The notes under the pieces: model-generated
Databases searched by the model: none
What the model was told of the DNA's origin: nothing
What the model saw: the letters and a program-made list of their open reading frames with translations, nothing else
DNA from: JAHRVQ01 sp963976815
GTDB lineage: Bacteria; Pseudomonadota; Gammaproteobacteria; Pseudomonadales; Azotimanducaceae
NCBI GenBank assembly: GCA_963976815.1
Contig: CAXBLU010000002.1
Coordinates: 521,035-585,034, forward strand
Reading direction: 5' to 3'
DNA length: 64,000 nucleotides
In this document: in pieces, positions 29,739 through 39,155 of the stretch
Numbering within the stretch: position 1 is the first letter of the stretch
Layout of the letters: each line of letters starts with the position of its first letter
Position numbers and translations under genes: made by a program

Positions 29739-30077
29739 CTTTAGTTAGTATAGGTCACCCCTGAAATTACACGGTAAAATGCAGTAACTATTAGTAGCGG
29801 TAGAATTCTTCCAGGATGTGTCTCGGCAATGGCTCCAGAGCTGAAACTGATTGATTCATTCAATCAAGTAGAAATTTGCTTTATTGGGGGAGTTTTTCCC
29901 GAAATTGAAGGTACAAACGGGACTCAATTGAGAAGGTATTGGGTATTCTGTCCCACCATTCAGTCTAATGGATTGTGTCATCACTGCTCAGGATGAGTGG
30001 TTGAAAGAGCCGCGATCTCATTGAGGTTTGTGTACCCTGTCCCTTAGCGCTGATTTTATACTTTCGAAGGAGCCAGC
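29739..30077. other. Divergent intergenic region (kinase / sulfatase)
   Basis: 339 bases with no convincing ORF, holding both promoters. Short pieces (CTGTCCCACC near 29950, TACCCTGTCCCTTAG near 30033) resemble fragments of the RAYT-B terminal sequence, but too short to call a remnant. Confidence 0.4.
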
Positions 30078-31493
30078 ATGAGCCAGCCAAATATACTTTT
30101 TATCTATTCAGACCAGCATCGAGCAGATGTTATGGGATGTGCTGGCAACTCGCTGATTGAAACACCGAATCTGGACAGGCTTGCCAATGAAGGCGTGAGG
30201 TTTACAAACGCCTGGACAGAAAGCCCAATCTGTCAGCCTGCCAGAACGTCTCTCTTAACGGGGAAGTACCCCCATCAACACGGCATCATTGGTAATTTTA
30301 CTGGCGAGTGCGATCCTGCCTGGCAAACTTATCCTAAGAACCTGCAGCAGGCGGGATACACCACGGCAGTCATTGGTAAGACGCATTATTCAAACTGGCC
30401 AATGGGTAAAGAGAAGGAGCCTGCGCCCAGTGATGAATGGTTAGAAAGCTTCGGCTACGATCATGTCGTAGAAGAATTTGATCGATATGTTCATATTAAC
30501 TACGAGACGCCATATACGCAGTTTGTTAAAGATCGTGGAGACTTTGAAGCTTACCAGCAGGCTGTGCGTGATCGATTTAGAATTGGGGACCGACACTGGG
30601 AAGCCGTCACGAGTCCGTTACCTCAAGAACTGGATCTCACGAGCTTTCTCACAAGCGAAGCCCAGAGCTGGCTGCAAGCTCAATCCGAGGACAAGCCCTG
30701 GTTTCTAAATCTCGCGTTCGTGCAGCCCCATGTACCGTTGATGGGTGACCCGCAATGGGCGGAGTTTTACAAAAACGTGATGATCCCAAGAAGTACAACG
30801 GCGATACCAGAATCGGGGATTGAGTCCTGGGCTCAGCACCTGGAAGTATTACGAAAACACTCCCACAGCGAACTCTTAACTGACGAGTTTGTTCTGGCAG
30901 GTGCCAGGCAATACTACGCAATGGTGTCATTGATCGATCAGAAAATCGGAGAGCTTCTAGATAGCCTTGAAGCCAGGGGGGAACTTGATAACACACTCAT
31001 CATTTATGCGTCGGACCATGGAGAAATGTTGGGTGATCATGGTTTGATGGCGAAGATGTGTTTCTACAAATCTTCGGTTCGTATTCCGATGATTATTCGT
31101 CCTCCTGGTGGGTCTGAACCGATGGTCTGTGACAGTCCGGTACAAGCTTTTGATATGGTTCCCACCATGCTCGATGCCGCGGGCGCTGCCTCCATGAAAG
31201 ACTCTCCCGCTGAATCTCTCTTGCCGCTACTAAACGGAGAAACCCATAGCGCACGCGAACTCGCCCACAGCATGATTCGCATACGTCCGGACATGCCAAC
31301 CTGGGTGGCGGTGACCGATGGCAACTACCGCCTGACCTATGAAAAGAGTACCCAGGAATGTGTAGAACTCTTTGATCTCAATAGCGATCCCAACGAAAAC
31401 GAGAACCTTATTGGGGCTTCTTCAGCAGAAGCGGAACGCCAGCGCTTGCTTGAACTTAGTTTGGGGACAGTTTACCTATCTCCCACAACCTAA
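30078..31493 (+). CDS. Type I sulfatase (formylglycine-dependent)
   Basis: 471 aa. GGAG lies 7 nt before the ATG. It has the S1 signature C52-Q-P54-A-R56 in SPICQPARTSLLTGKYPH; Cys52 would be converted to formylglycine by an anaerobic or aerobic maturase. Metal-binding residues are SDQHRAD at the N-terminus and ASDHGEMLGDHG near residue 313. No signal peptide, so cytosolic. It should desulfate a sugar or aryl sulfate. It is convergent with an unassigned protein across RAYT-B2, and its last ten residues (LGTVYLSPTT) are encoded by that element's left end, so the original C-terminus has been replaced. Confidence 0.85.
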   Translation: MSQPNILFIYSDQHRADVMGCAGNSLIETPNLDRLANEGVRFTNAWTESPICQPARTSLLTGKYPHQHGIIGNFTGECDPAWQTYPKNLQQAGYTTAVIGKTHYSNWPMGKEKEPAPSDEWLESFGYDHVVEEFDRYVHINYETPYTQFVKDRGDFEAYQQAVRDRFRIGDRHWEAVTSPLPQELDLTSFLTSEAQSWLQAQSEDKPWFLNLAFVQPHVPLMGDPQWAEFYKNVMIPRSTTAIPESGIESWAQHLEVLRKHSHSELLTDEFVLAGARQYYAMVSLIDQKIGELLDSLEARGELDNTLIIYASDHGEMLGDHGLMAKMCFYKSSVRIPMIIRPPGGSEPMVCDSPVQAFDMVPTMLDAAGAASMKDSPAESLLPLLNGETHSARELAHSMIRIRPDMPTWVAVTDGNYRLTYEKSTQECVELFDLNSDPNENENLIGASSAEAERQRLLELSLGTVYLSPTT

Positions 31494-32294
31494 ATCAGCT
31501 TCTTCTTACAACAACCCCCGATATTTCTGCTACCCATGTGTTTAGTCCGACACCGAAAATGGTCATGTTCTTGTGCTGAGATTCATCAATGCCTCGCATG
31601 CCCAGATTGGTCGTTCCTGGTTATCCGCATCACGTCACTCAACGCGGTAATCGACGCCAGAAAACTTTCTTCAATACTGAAGACTATCAGGCATACCTCG
31701 ATTTAATAGCTATCGCGAAACCGAAAGCAGGGTGTGATATCTGGGCATACTGTCTTATGCCTAATCATGTTCATTTTGTCATTGTTCCCGAGTTTGAAGA
31801 CAGCCTGGCCCTTTTGTTCAAGGAAGCGCATCGTCGTTATACGCGTCGGATTAACTTCCGGGAAAATTGGCGTGGGCATCTGTGGCAGGAGCGTTTTCAC
31901 TCTTTCGTTATGGATGAACAACATCTCAATGCCACGGTAAAGTATGTGGAACTAAACCCAGTTAAGGCGAGGCTTTGCAACAACCCTCAGGATTGGCAGT
32001 GGTCCAGCGTTCACGCTCACCTCAGTTCCAACGATGACGGATTTGTTTCAGTTAGACCCATGCTGGAAAAGTTTCCGAACTGGTCCGGGTATCTCGAACA
32101 AGGTGATTCCGAAAATAAATTTGAAAGGATACGAAAACACACACGGACAGGCCGCCCCCTCGGCAGCATAAGCTTTATCGAAACCCTGGAAGCAATGACG
32201 GGGAAAATGTTAAAGCCCCGAAAACCAGGACCTAAAAAGGATTAGATGAACATCCGCTGATGTAGCTGATTGGGAGAGTTAGGTAAACTGTCCC
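31463..32294 (+). mobile_element. RAYT-B element, copy 2 (832 bp)
   Basis: Same termini as copy 1: GGGGACAGTTTACC at 31463 and GGTAAACTGTCCC ending 32294. It is inserted between two convergent genes and supplies the stop codons of both: the sulfatase at its left end and the 32279-33751 protein at its right end. Confidence 0.85.
31589..32245 (+). CDS. REP-associated tyrosine transposase, subfamily B, copy 2
   Basis: 218 aa, intact. HUH motif NHVHFVIVP and tyrosine region YVELNPVKARL as in copy 1. Differences from copy 1 are Gln for Arg in EDYQAYLD, and EFEDSLALL for EHEDSLFLL. Two nearly identical intact copies within 5 kb suggest recent movement or gene conversion. Confidence 0.85.
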   Translation: MPRMPRLVVPGYPHHVTQRGNRRQKTFFNTEDYQAYLDLIAIAKPKAGCDIWAYCLMPNHVHFVIVPEFEDSLALLFKEAHRRYTRRINFRENWRGHLWQERFHSFVMDEQHLNATVKYVELNPVKARLCNNPQDWQWSSVHAHLSSNDDGFVSVRPMLEKFPNWSGYLEQGDSENKFERIRKHTRTGRPLGSISFIETLEAMTGKMLKPRKPGPKKD

Positions 32295-33751
32295 TCCAGT
32301 TCATAACTGAAAGACAAAATTTGAGTGCTGGCTGATCGATTCAATTCAATCGTCAGGTTATCGAGATCTGCACTGAGATGGCAATCTGTATCAAACACCA
32401 GCGCTAACCCATGAATATGTAGAGTATGGTGATTCAGTTGGATGGCGTCACTAAATTCTAAACTCGCTGTGTTGACGCCCTCATCAGCAGCCATCCTGAG
32501 CGTAACAGAACGCTGGCCAAGCTCACCCTCAACTCGCCCCTTGAATCGCATCCGGCACCAGTGAACCTGACCATGCTCATCCAGCCAATGAATCGTAAAT
32601 GGGTGATATTGGTCGGTGCCGTGAAAGCTAATCGATGAGGACTCGAGGCCCAGCATAATGTCTTTTGAAAGGTAGGCTTCTACAGAACGATGAGGTTCAT
32701 CTGATATCTGTTGCTGAATATGTCGCTCGCCGTGAAAACCATTCAGGCAGTTTGTGACACCATCCGGCAGCAGAGTTGCGGAAAACGCGGCGATTGGCCC
32801 CAGGCAAAAATCGTGGGCATGTTGCAGGTTATCGGTGGACTCTGGAAGCGGCGCAGTGTTTCTGTTGGTTGCAGCCCAGATCCAAAGCCCCAGTGCGGCA
32901 ACATACTGTTGCATATCCATGCCATAAGAACGTGACCATGGCCCGCACAGGTTTTTCATGTCTGCATGATAGTACCTGGCCACGTCTTCCCAGAGCGCAA
33001 CGCTCATCCGCCGCCCCATAGATGATAGGTCAGCAGAAAAGTTCTGCCAAAGCCCCAGGGCAAAAAAGTTGATGCCGTAGTACGTGGGTGAATTGTATTC
33101 CTGGAAAGCGTTGTGTTGACTAAATCGTTGAGCGATATCATCTGCATATTCAAGCGCCCCTCTGCGGCCTTGATCATCGATTAGTTCACCGCATTCGACC
33201 TCGAGCCAGGCCTTCATCAAAGCGATGTTGGTATAGGTAACAGGCACCCGGTTCACCGGTTCGCCTTCGATACACTTCTTAAGCGCCGAATCGATTGCAG
33301 CCTGCAAACTTGCTGGCATCAGGTCGCCTTCTAGTTTACGCCACAACAACAGGACAGTGCCGATAAACTGACGCCAGTTTGGATCGTAGTCTTTCCACAT
33401 CACAGCCGGCGCCGGCGGGTCGGGTTCCTGGGGTGCTCGCTTAAACGTACCGTGCCAGACCTCGCCTGGTACATCGTACTGATTCGCCAGCACCTGCTGG
33501 GCAATATTTTCCGCTTGAATCAGATCGGATTCATTTCGAGCAAAAAAGCGGACTTGAAGCACCAGGCCAAAGGCAAACCAGAGCGATTCTCGAACCATGT
33601 GCTGTTCTGGGTTTTGGGGGTATCGCAGCAGACCTTGCACGGGATCATAGAGAGGTTCCATCCACGACATGGAAGCTTGTAGTAGCGACTCAGCTCCGGA
33701 GTTTTCTTGCAATCGTTTCTGTATTTGTTTTCTGGTGGTGCTGTGATTCAT
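32279..33751 (-). CDS. Unassigned protein, probably alpha/alpha-toroid glycan-related
   Basis: 490 aa, no signal peptide. The first 340 residues are helical and aromatic-rich (WHGTFKRAPQEPDPPAPAVM, FQEYNSPTYYGINFFALGLW, GPWSRSYGMDMQQYVAALGLW), the style of six-hairpin (alpha/alpha) enzymes. The last 130 residues look like a beta-sandwich (FKGRVEGELGQRSVTLRM...). I do not recognise the family. The convergent sulfatase hints at sulfated-polysaccharide metabolism (inference). The final residues LEGQFT come from the RAYT-B2 right terminus, the same tail as on the histidine kinase. Confidence 0.6.
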   Translation of the reverse strand: MNHSTTRKQIQKRLQENSGAESLLQASMSWMEPLYDPVQGLLRYPQNPEQHMVRESLWFAFGLVLQVRFFARNESDLIQAENIAQQVLANQYDVPGEVWHGTFKRAPQEPDPPAPAVMWKDYDPNWRQFIGTVLLLWRKLEGDLMPASLQAAIDSALKKCIEGEPVNRVPVTYTNIALMKAWLEVECGELIDDQGRRGALEYADDIAQRFSQHNAFQEYNSPTYYGINFFALGLWQNFSADLSSMGRRMSVALWEDVARYYHADMKNLCGPWSRSYGMDMQQYVAALGLWIWAATNRNTAPLPESTDNLQHAHDFCLGPIAAFSATLLPDGVTNCLNGFHGERHIQQQISDEPHRSVEAYLSKDIMLGLESSSISFHGTDQYHPFTIHWLDEHGQVHWCRMRFKGRVEGELGQRSVTLRMAADEGVNTASLEFSDAIQLNHHTLHIHGLALVFDTDCHLSADLDNLTIELNRSASTQILSFSYELEGQFT

Positions 33752-33826
33752 GTTACTGGAGGCAAAGCGTTCGGATTTGAGATTAGCATAGCACTCAATG
33801 ATTGTGGGACGAGAATTGTACCCGCG

Positions 33827-34027
33827 TCACGCAGCTTTCTTTCTCGCTTCTGAGAGATCGTATTCAGCTTGCATTCGCACCCACATCGCTGCCGATGTGC
33901 CGAGCGTGTTCTCTAATTCGATAGCGAAGGAGGGGATATACCGCGCTTGCCATTTACAATCTTATTCACCTTTCTAGGCGAGCAACCGCACAGTTTCACA
34001 AGTTCTGTCTGATTTACTGTGTGTACA
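33827..34027 (-). pseudogene. higA: Decayed higA-type antitoxin fragment
   Basis: On the minus strand, VNQTELVKLCGCSPRKVNKIVNGKRGISP is followed, after a one-base frameshift, by FAIELENTLGTSAAMWVRMQAEYDLSEARKKAA and a stop. Together these are the helix-turn-helix and C-terminus of a HigA/XRE antitoxin. No start codon remains and no higB is left upstream. Its first half closely matches the truncated higA at 41003-41133. Confidence 0.75.
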
Positions 34028-34080
34028 TGGTATCAACTCATAGTATTGTCGTGTCGATTATATTGGGAAATGTCGACACA

Positions 34081-34264
34081 TTTGTTTGCATGTCGATGCA
34101 GCCAGCATACCCTCGCTACATGTCATAGGCTGCAGACCAACCCCATAGATTCGAAAGGCTGGAAGCACTGACGGGGAAATGTTTAAGCCCAGAAAATTAT
34201 GCCCAAAAAGAACTAGATGAACATCCGTTGATATAGCTGATTGGGAGAGTTAGGTAAACTGTCC
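34081..34264 (+). repeat. Miniature RAYT-B-derived element, copy 1
   Basis: A 184-bp unit that ends with the RAYT-B 3' region (remnant coding sequence from about 34142, then GATTGGGAGAGTTAGGTAAA and CTGTCCC). Its left 60 bp (GTCGATGCAGCCAGCATA...) is absent from RAYT-B. A second copy lies at 61252-61439. It lacks a transposase gene, so it is a non-autonomous derivative. Confidence 0.75.
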
Positions 34265-34267
34265 CTC

Positions 34268-34455
34268 GAAACGCTCAACCGCTTATCGACTTATCGTTGG
34301 CGAGCGACTATCTGTAGAAGCCATACATAGAATCAGGCACTGCTTAAACAGGGGGGTCGTTCTGGGTAGCCAGGCATTTCGTGGACAGGTTGCCGCATTG
34401 CAGGGATAACGTTAGCTTGCTTTGTCAGCTGGACCTGGCACTTGGGTCTGACCCC
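34268..34455 (+). pseudogene. RAYT-A 3' remnant plus REP-A
   Basis: Directly abuts the previous miniature element. It encodes YRLIVGERLSVEAIHRIRHCL then GSQAFRGQVAALQG-stop, the C-terminus of a RAYT-A protein, followed by the REP-A sequence ending at 34455. Nearly identical to 42756-42940, which suggests copies of one source. Confidence 0.75.
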
Positions 34456-34620
34456 ATAGATCCCGCAGAAGGGGTGACGCCGGCTATCGCGGCTGAGATT
34501 GCTCAGGCGTTAGAAGCCGGCCTTAGGTACAACACGGTATTCCTTGAAGCGTTCGATGCGGCTCACGCTAGGCTTGTTTATACATCGGGTATCCGTGCAC
34601 TAAGGGGAACACAGGTCTAG
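34456..34620 (+). other. Possible orphan C-terminal coding fragment
   Basis: Immediately after the REP-A end, a frame reads DPAEGVTPAIAAEIAQALEAGLRYN and on to a stop at 34620. It has protein-like composition and helical periodicity. No start codon is present except inside the RAYT remnant. It may be the 3' end of a gene cut by the repeat; I cannot identify the family, and it could be chance. Confidence 0.25.
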
Positions 34621-34782
34621 TCGAAGCAGGACGTATTTCGTGATCTGTTGACGGTTCGGTCTTTGGATGGTTGAAGCCAGGTAATTTTCGATTCAAGCTC
34701 CGGTAAAGTTTTTTTAATCCAATTAGCGGATTTTTATTCCTGATTCGTCATTGCTTAAACAACTACGTCTTGAGTTAAGCGT

Positions 34783-35337
34783 ATGGTAGACCACAGTCGA
34801 TGGGGGGAACTTTATTTGTCCCTACGCAAACAGTTGATCGGGGTTGCGGCCAAGATCGCGCCTCTAAGGGACGTCGAAGATATCGTCCAGGAGGCCTATG
34901 TACGCCTGTGTCTTGTAAAAGACCCGGCGGATGTCGAGCAGCCTCAATCATATCTGTTTCGTATAGTTCGGAATCTGGCGCTCGATCATAAAAAAAGTGC
35001 TGAAAATACACGTACGGACACAATTGCTAACATAGACGAATATCTCGAGGAACACGTCGACCGAACCCTCCACTCAGCAACGACTAACGAGGAGTTCGCT
35101 GTATTTTGTGAGGCGGTCAGGCATTTGCCAACACAATGCCGCAAAGCTTTTGTGTTGAAAAAGGTCTATGGCTATTCGCAACAAGAAATCACGGATGAAT
35201 TGGGTTTGTCCGAGAGCACCGTCGAGAAGCACATCGCGCTTGGTATCAAGCGCTGTGCGCAATTTATGGAGCGTCATTATGTAATCGACACACCGGTCAT
35301 CGGTAGTGTGACGAAGCTCGGAGGCAAAGAGGGATGA
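34783..35337 (+). CDS. FecI-like ECF sigma factor
   Basis: 184 aa. Sigma region 2 (about 10-75) has RDVEDIVQEAYVRL and PQSYLFRIVRNLALDHKK. Region 4 (about 115-165) has LPTQCRKAFVLKKVYGYSQQEITDELGLSESTVEKHIALGIKRC, the FecI/iron-starvation subgroup style. It directs RNA polymerase to the downstream TonB-receptor operon when the anti-sigma protein is signalled. Its stop overlaps the next start (ATGA). Regulation by Fur is usual for the family, but no Fur box was confidently seen upstream. Confidence 0.9.
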   Translation: MVDHSRWGELYLSLRKQLIGVAAKIAPLRDVEDIVQEAYVRLCLVKDPADVEQPQSYLFRIVRNLALDHKKSAENTRTDTIANIDEYLEEHVDRTLHSATTNEEFAVFCEAVRHLPTQCRKAFVLKKVYGYSQQEITDELGLSESTVEKHIALGIKRCAQFMERHYVIDTPVIGSVTKLGGKEG

Positions 35338-36398
35338 GTACGCACCGACTACATGAAGAAACACAACGCGAAGACGAGGCGAGTTTATGGCTTGCTAAGA
35401 TTGAGCGCGGGTTATCACCGTCGGAAGTGGCGGCCTTAAATCATTGGTTTGCAGCAGATTCGGGCAATAAGCCTACATTACTTCGTTTTGCGAGCTTGTG
35501 GGACAAGATGGATGTGATATCTCGCTTGTCGGAGATTGTTCCGCGCCAGCGACCAAGACAATCCTTCGTCACGCCCTGGGTAGCGATAGCAGCGGCGCTA
35601 GTTGTTGCGATTGCGCTGGGGATGTGGGTTCGTGGTACCTTCTGGCTCACGCCGGCGGCAAGCGAAAACCATATCGCAAGCACCCAGTCAGGCGTGTTCG
35701 AAACCGCGGTAGGTTCGCAATCCACCGTACAATTGTCAGACGGTACACGCCTGTGGCTCAACACTGACTCACGGGTGCAGGTGCAATATAGTGCTGTACA
35801 ACGGCTAATCTATCTGGAGCATGGCGAAATACTGATAGAAGTGGCACATAACAAATCACGCCCCTTGAGTGTGCTTGTACTTGATCGGGTGGTGCAGGCG
35901 GTCGGAACTGCCTTCTCGGTTCAAATCAAAGAAGATTCTGAAATTGAATTAATGGTGAAGGAAGGCCGTGTGATCGTGGGCATCCGGCCACCATCGACAT
36001 TGAAAGATACCCGGTCCTCGAAACACCCGATAATTGTTCCGGACCCGATGACCGTTAACAAAGATGAACGGGTGAGTCTGCGCGCCACGACTGAACAGGT
36101 AGAAGCGATTGATGATGAAGATATCGAAGTAAAGCTATCCTGGCGTAGCGGTAACCTTATTTTTCGCGGTGACTCTCTTGCGACTGTCGCTAAAGAAATT
36201 TCTCGATACACGCAGGTAGAATTCGTCTTCAAAAATGACGACCTGAAAGTGGTGCGTGTCGCGGGTATGTTTAAGGCTAGTGATGTAGCGGGCTTTCTCG
36301 AAGCACTGAAGGCTAATTTTAATATAGTATCCGAGAAACTCGACAATGATCGCATCCTTCTTAAGTCTGCACCCTTAGCAGAAGTTGATTCGAATTAG
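35334..36398 (+). CDS. FecR-like transmembrane anti-sigma regulator
   Basis: 354 aa. The N-terminal cytosolic domain (about 10-60) has EASLWLAKIERGLSPSEVAALNHWFAADSGN. A single membrane helix spans about 82-104. The periplasmic FecR domain follows (SQSTVQLSDGTRLWLNTDSRVQVQY, YLEHGEILIEVAHNKSRPLSV, AVGTAFSVQI). The C-terminal secretin/STN-interacting segment has RYTQVEFVFKNDDLKVVRVAGMFKASDVAGFLEAL. It passes the substrate-loaded receptor signal to the sigma factor, with which it is translationally coupled. Confidence 0.9.
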   Translation: MSTHRLHEETQREDEASLWLAKIERGLSPSEVAALNHWFAADSGNKPTLLRFASLWDKMDVISRLSEIVPRQRPRQSFVTPWVAIAAALVVAIALGMWVRGTFWLTPAASENHIASTQSGVFETAVGSQSTVQLSDGTRLWLNTDSRVQVQYSAVQRLIYLEHGEILIEVAHNKSRPLSVLVLDRVVQAVGTAFSVQIKEDSEIELMVKEGRVIVGIRPPSTLKDTRSSKHPIIVPDPMTVNKDERVSLRATTEQVEAIDDEDIEVKLSWRSGNLIFRGDSLATVAKEISRYTQVEFVFKNDDLKVVRVAGMFKASDVAGFLEALKANFNIVSEKLDNDRILLKSAPLAEVDSN

Positions 36399-36416
36399 AC
36401 GGAGTTCGTATCTTCG

Positions 36417-39134
36417 ATGAAATTATTCAACTGGCGGAAATTCTCGCTTGCATCGTCTATGTTCTTGAGGGCTGTAAAGCTTAGCGCAAGATGGATGTTT
36501 TGGTGCGGTTTTTTTCTTATTCAACCAATTTTCCTATTTGCTAGCGAAGCCGTAATTGAATTTAACATCCCTCGGCAGCGAGCTGACCTCGCGCTCATAG
36601 AATTTGCACTACAAACGAATGAAACCCTTTTGTTTCCATTCGATAGAGCCAGTACTAAGCAGTCGAATCGCCTGGTTGGTACCTACACAAAAGCAGAAGG
36701 CTTAAGCCAACTGTTAGAGGGTACGGACCTCGTCGTCGTGCCTGGTGAGCAAGGTCAACTCAATATTGGAATAGCCAAGGAGTTGAACATGAAACATAAA
36801 GATGCAAAGGCATCATTCATCGCGCAGCTATCGAGTGCGGTAGCGATCTTGCTGGGGACGCAGGCAGCAACTGCCGACGACCAACCGGCAAGTCGACCGA
36901 TGATCGAGGAGGTTGTGGTTACCGCGCGATTTCGTAAAGAAAGCGTTCAAACTGTTGGCGGCAGCATTTCTGCAACCAGCGGTCAAACCATTGCCAGAGA
37001 AGGATTGACGGATTTTGAAGACATCGCGCGGCGGACTGTTGGCCTTGATTTGGTTGATCGTGGTCCTAACCAGAACGATCTGGCGATGCGTGGTGTGTCT
37101 AACGGGGTTACACCTGGCCTCGCAGATTCCGGTGGCTCTGCGCCACTCGTGTCACAATTTTTAGATGACCTACCGGTGACCAGTTCGACTGGTAGTCAAC
37201 GGGATTTCAACTTCTTTGATTTCGAACGTATTGAAGTTCTGCGGGGACCACAACCAACCTTGTTTGGTGAAGGCTCCATGGGCGGCACGATTCGATATGT
37301 CACCAGAGAACCTAAGCTGGAAGAAGGGTCTCCATCCGAGACGATCATTACGACGCGACTGTCTTCCACCACCGACGGTGGTACTAACAAATCTATATCA
37401 GGTGCAAGTTCTATTGTGTTGGTGCCAGATGTATTGGCTATTCGTGGTGTGCTCAACTACCGGGATGATGATGGATTTATCGATAATCCAGTACTGGGTA
37501 TTGATGATATCAATGACAACAGATCTGTCAGCGCCAGGATCGTTGCCTTGTATCAACCAACAGACGCACTCTCGCTACGCTTATCTATATTTAGCGGTCG
37601 TGATGATGTTGGTGAACCGAATGTGGTGGATTCACCTAAGGCGGCTGATGAACTAGAATTTAGTTCCGCAATTGACGGCACCAGCGTCGATGACTTCGAC
37701 CTGTACTCACTAAAAGTAGCTTACGATATGGAATCTGTAACGCTGACATCAATTACGGGTCTATACCAGCGACAGAGCCGAGTCGAACGTTACGATAATG
37801 CAAACTCTGAAGCCTTTGGCACCTTCCTGCCAGTGTCACTATCAGGTACCAACCTATTGGATACTGACGACGATAGTTTTACCCAGGAGTTTCGTCTTGT
37901 TTCTAACCTAAGTGGTCCGGTCAATTTTGTTGCAGGTGCTTACTACCGCGATGACAAGCTGGTTGACAATGTCGGTTCCACCGCGCCAGAGCTAATTCCA
38001 TTTGTAACATCACCCGTCGGCGGTGATGTTTTATTCAATGAAGACCGTCTGTCAAAGAGCAAGCAAACCTCAGTCTTTGCCGAGGTCACCTATGCATTAA
38101 CAGATAGCTTGCGATCAATCGGAGGTGTTCGCTACGTGGACGCTGAAGTGGCAGCAACAACCACGCGTTCTGAATTTGCGCTGGGCGCAACTGAGGGAGG
38201 TCTTGGACCACCGTTTGTTATCTTTGATTCGGGTGCGGCTGTTGAAGCAGCAGGGCTTCCATCGAGAGAAGTTTTCCAATTGAAAAAATGGTTACCAAGG
38301 GTCTCCGTCGAATATGATCTAGGTGAAAGCACATTGCTATACGGTATCGTGTCTAGTGGTATTCGTGCGGGCAATTTGAATCCGGCGGTCACAGCATTTT
38401 TCTTCAGCGGCGGTGATCCGGACATCTTCCGTCAGGCGCGTTCTTTCGACGAAGATCAACTGGTTTCAATGGAAATTGGTTTAAAAACTCGTTGGCTGGA
38501 AGATGCACTAACGACTAATGTCGCAGTCTATAGAATCAACTACGACAACCCACAGGTGCAGATGTCTGTGCCTTTCGTAATGACGCAGAATGGCCCGGAT
38601 GAGCGCATCTACGGTTTTGAACTTGAAAACTTCTGGCAGCCCTCTGGTTTCATGTCCATGTACCTGAATCTTGCATACCAACATGGCGAGTTTGTTCAAA
38701 ATGCATTGCTTGTACCTGCGGCGGGTACATTGGTTACATTTGATGTGCCTAAAGGCAATGAGCCAGTAAACGCGCCGAAATGGTCGGTAGCAACGGGAGT
38801 AACCATGAATTACCCACTTGGCAGTTCTGGTTTCGACCTGGTTGCTGATATCGGTTATCAATTCATTGATGACCGCTACTCCGCGGTACAAAATTTTCCT
38901 TCGAGTCTCTTGCATTCGAATGAGTTCTTGAATCTTCGAGTTGGTGTTGAGAATGAGAAGTTTGGCGTCGTGGGCTTTGTTACTAACGCGACTAATGAGG
39001 TGCAGTTCCAATCCATTTTTGGTAACGCGGGTGCGGCGAAATTAAATGCCCAGGGTCAACTAGATTATTCACCTTCTGTGTCGAATGTGAATCGTCCGCG
39101 TACTGTTGGTATTGAACTCACCTATCACCCCTAA
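36417..39134 (+). CDS. TonB-dependent receptor with N-terminal STN signalling domain
   Basis: 905 aa. A signal sequence (about 20-43) precedes the STN domain (about 45-120, IEFNIPRQRADLALIEFALQTNETLLFPFD), then the TonB-box/plug (IEEVVVTARFRKESVQTVGG, NDLAMRGVSNG, FDFERIEVLRGPQPTLFGEGSMGGTIRYVTREP) and a 22-strand barrel ending ELTYHP. The STN domain contacts the FecR-like protein for induction. Odd feature: residues 125-153 (MKHKDAKASFIAQLSSAVAI...) look like a second complete signal peptide just before the plug, with its own ribosome site. The ligand is probably a ferric siderophore, given the esterase downstream. Confidence 0.9.
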   Translation: MKLFNWRKFSLASSMFLRAVKLSARWMFWCGFFLIQPIFLFASEAVIEFNIPRQRADLALIEFALQTNETLLFPFDRASTKQSNRLVGTYTKAEGLSQLLEGTDLVVVPGEQGQLNIGIAKELNMKHKDAKASFIAQLSSAVAILLGTQAATADDQPASRPMIEEVVVTARFRKESVQTVGGSISATSGQTIAREGLTDFEDIARRTVGLDLVDRGPNQNDLAMRGVSNGVTPGLADSGGSAPLVSQFLDDLPVTSSTGSQRDFNFFDFERIEVLRGPQPTLFGEGSMGGTIRYVTREPKLEEGSPSETIITTRLSSTTDGGTNKSISGASSIVLVPDVLAIRGVLNYRDDDGFIDNPVLGIDDINDNRSVSARIVALYQPTDALSLRLSIFSGRDDVGEPNVVDSPKAADELEFSSAIDGTSVDDFDLYSLKVAYDMESVTLTSITGLYQRQSRVERYDNANSEAFGTFLPVSLSGTNLLDTDDDSFTQEFRLVSNLSGPVNFVAGAYYRDDKLVDNVGSTAPELIPFVTSPVGGDVLFNEDRLSKSKQTSVFAEVTYALTDSLRSIGGVRYVDAEVAATTTRSEFALGATEGGLGPPFVIFDSGAAVEAAGLPSREVFQLKKWLPRVSVEYDLGESTLLYGIVSSGIRAGNLNPAVTAFFFSGGDPDIFRQARSFDEDQLVSMEIGLKTRWLEDALTTNVAVYRINYDNPQVQMSVPFVMTQNGPDERIYGFELENFWQPSGFMSMYLNLAYQHGEFVQNALLVPAAGTLVTFDVPKGNEPVNAPKWSVATGVTMNYPLGSSGFDLVADIGYQFIDDRYSAVQNFPSSLLHSNEFLNLRVGVENEKFGVVGFVTNATNEVQFQSIFGNAGAAKLNAQGQLDYSPSVSNVNRPRTVGIELTYHP
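36777..36791 (+). promoter_or_regulatory. Internal ribosome-binding site and ATG inside the receptor gene
   Basis: AAGGAG (36777-36782) lies 6 nt before ATG 36789, in frame with the receptor. The ATG opens a typical signal peptide ending GTQAATA. It could initiate a shorter receptor lacking the STN domain, or mark the ancestral start before an STN module was fused upstream. Confidence 0.5.
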
Positions 39135-39155
39135 CGTAGTATGGAGAACGCTGTT

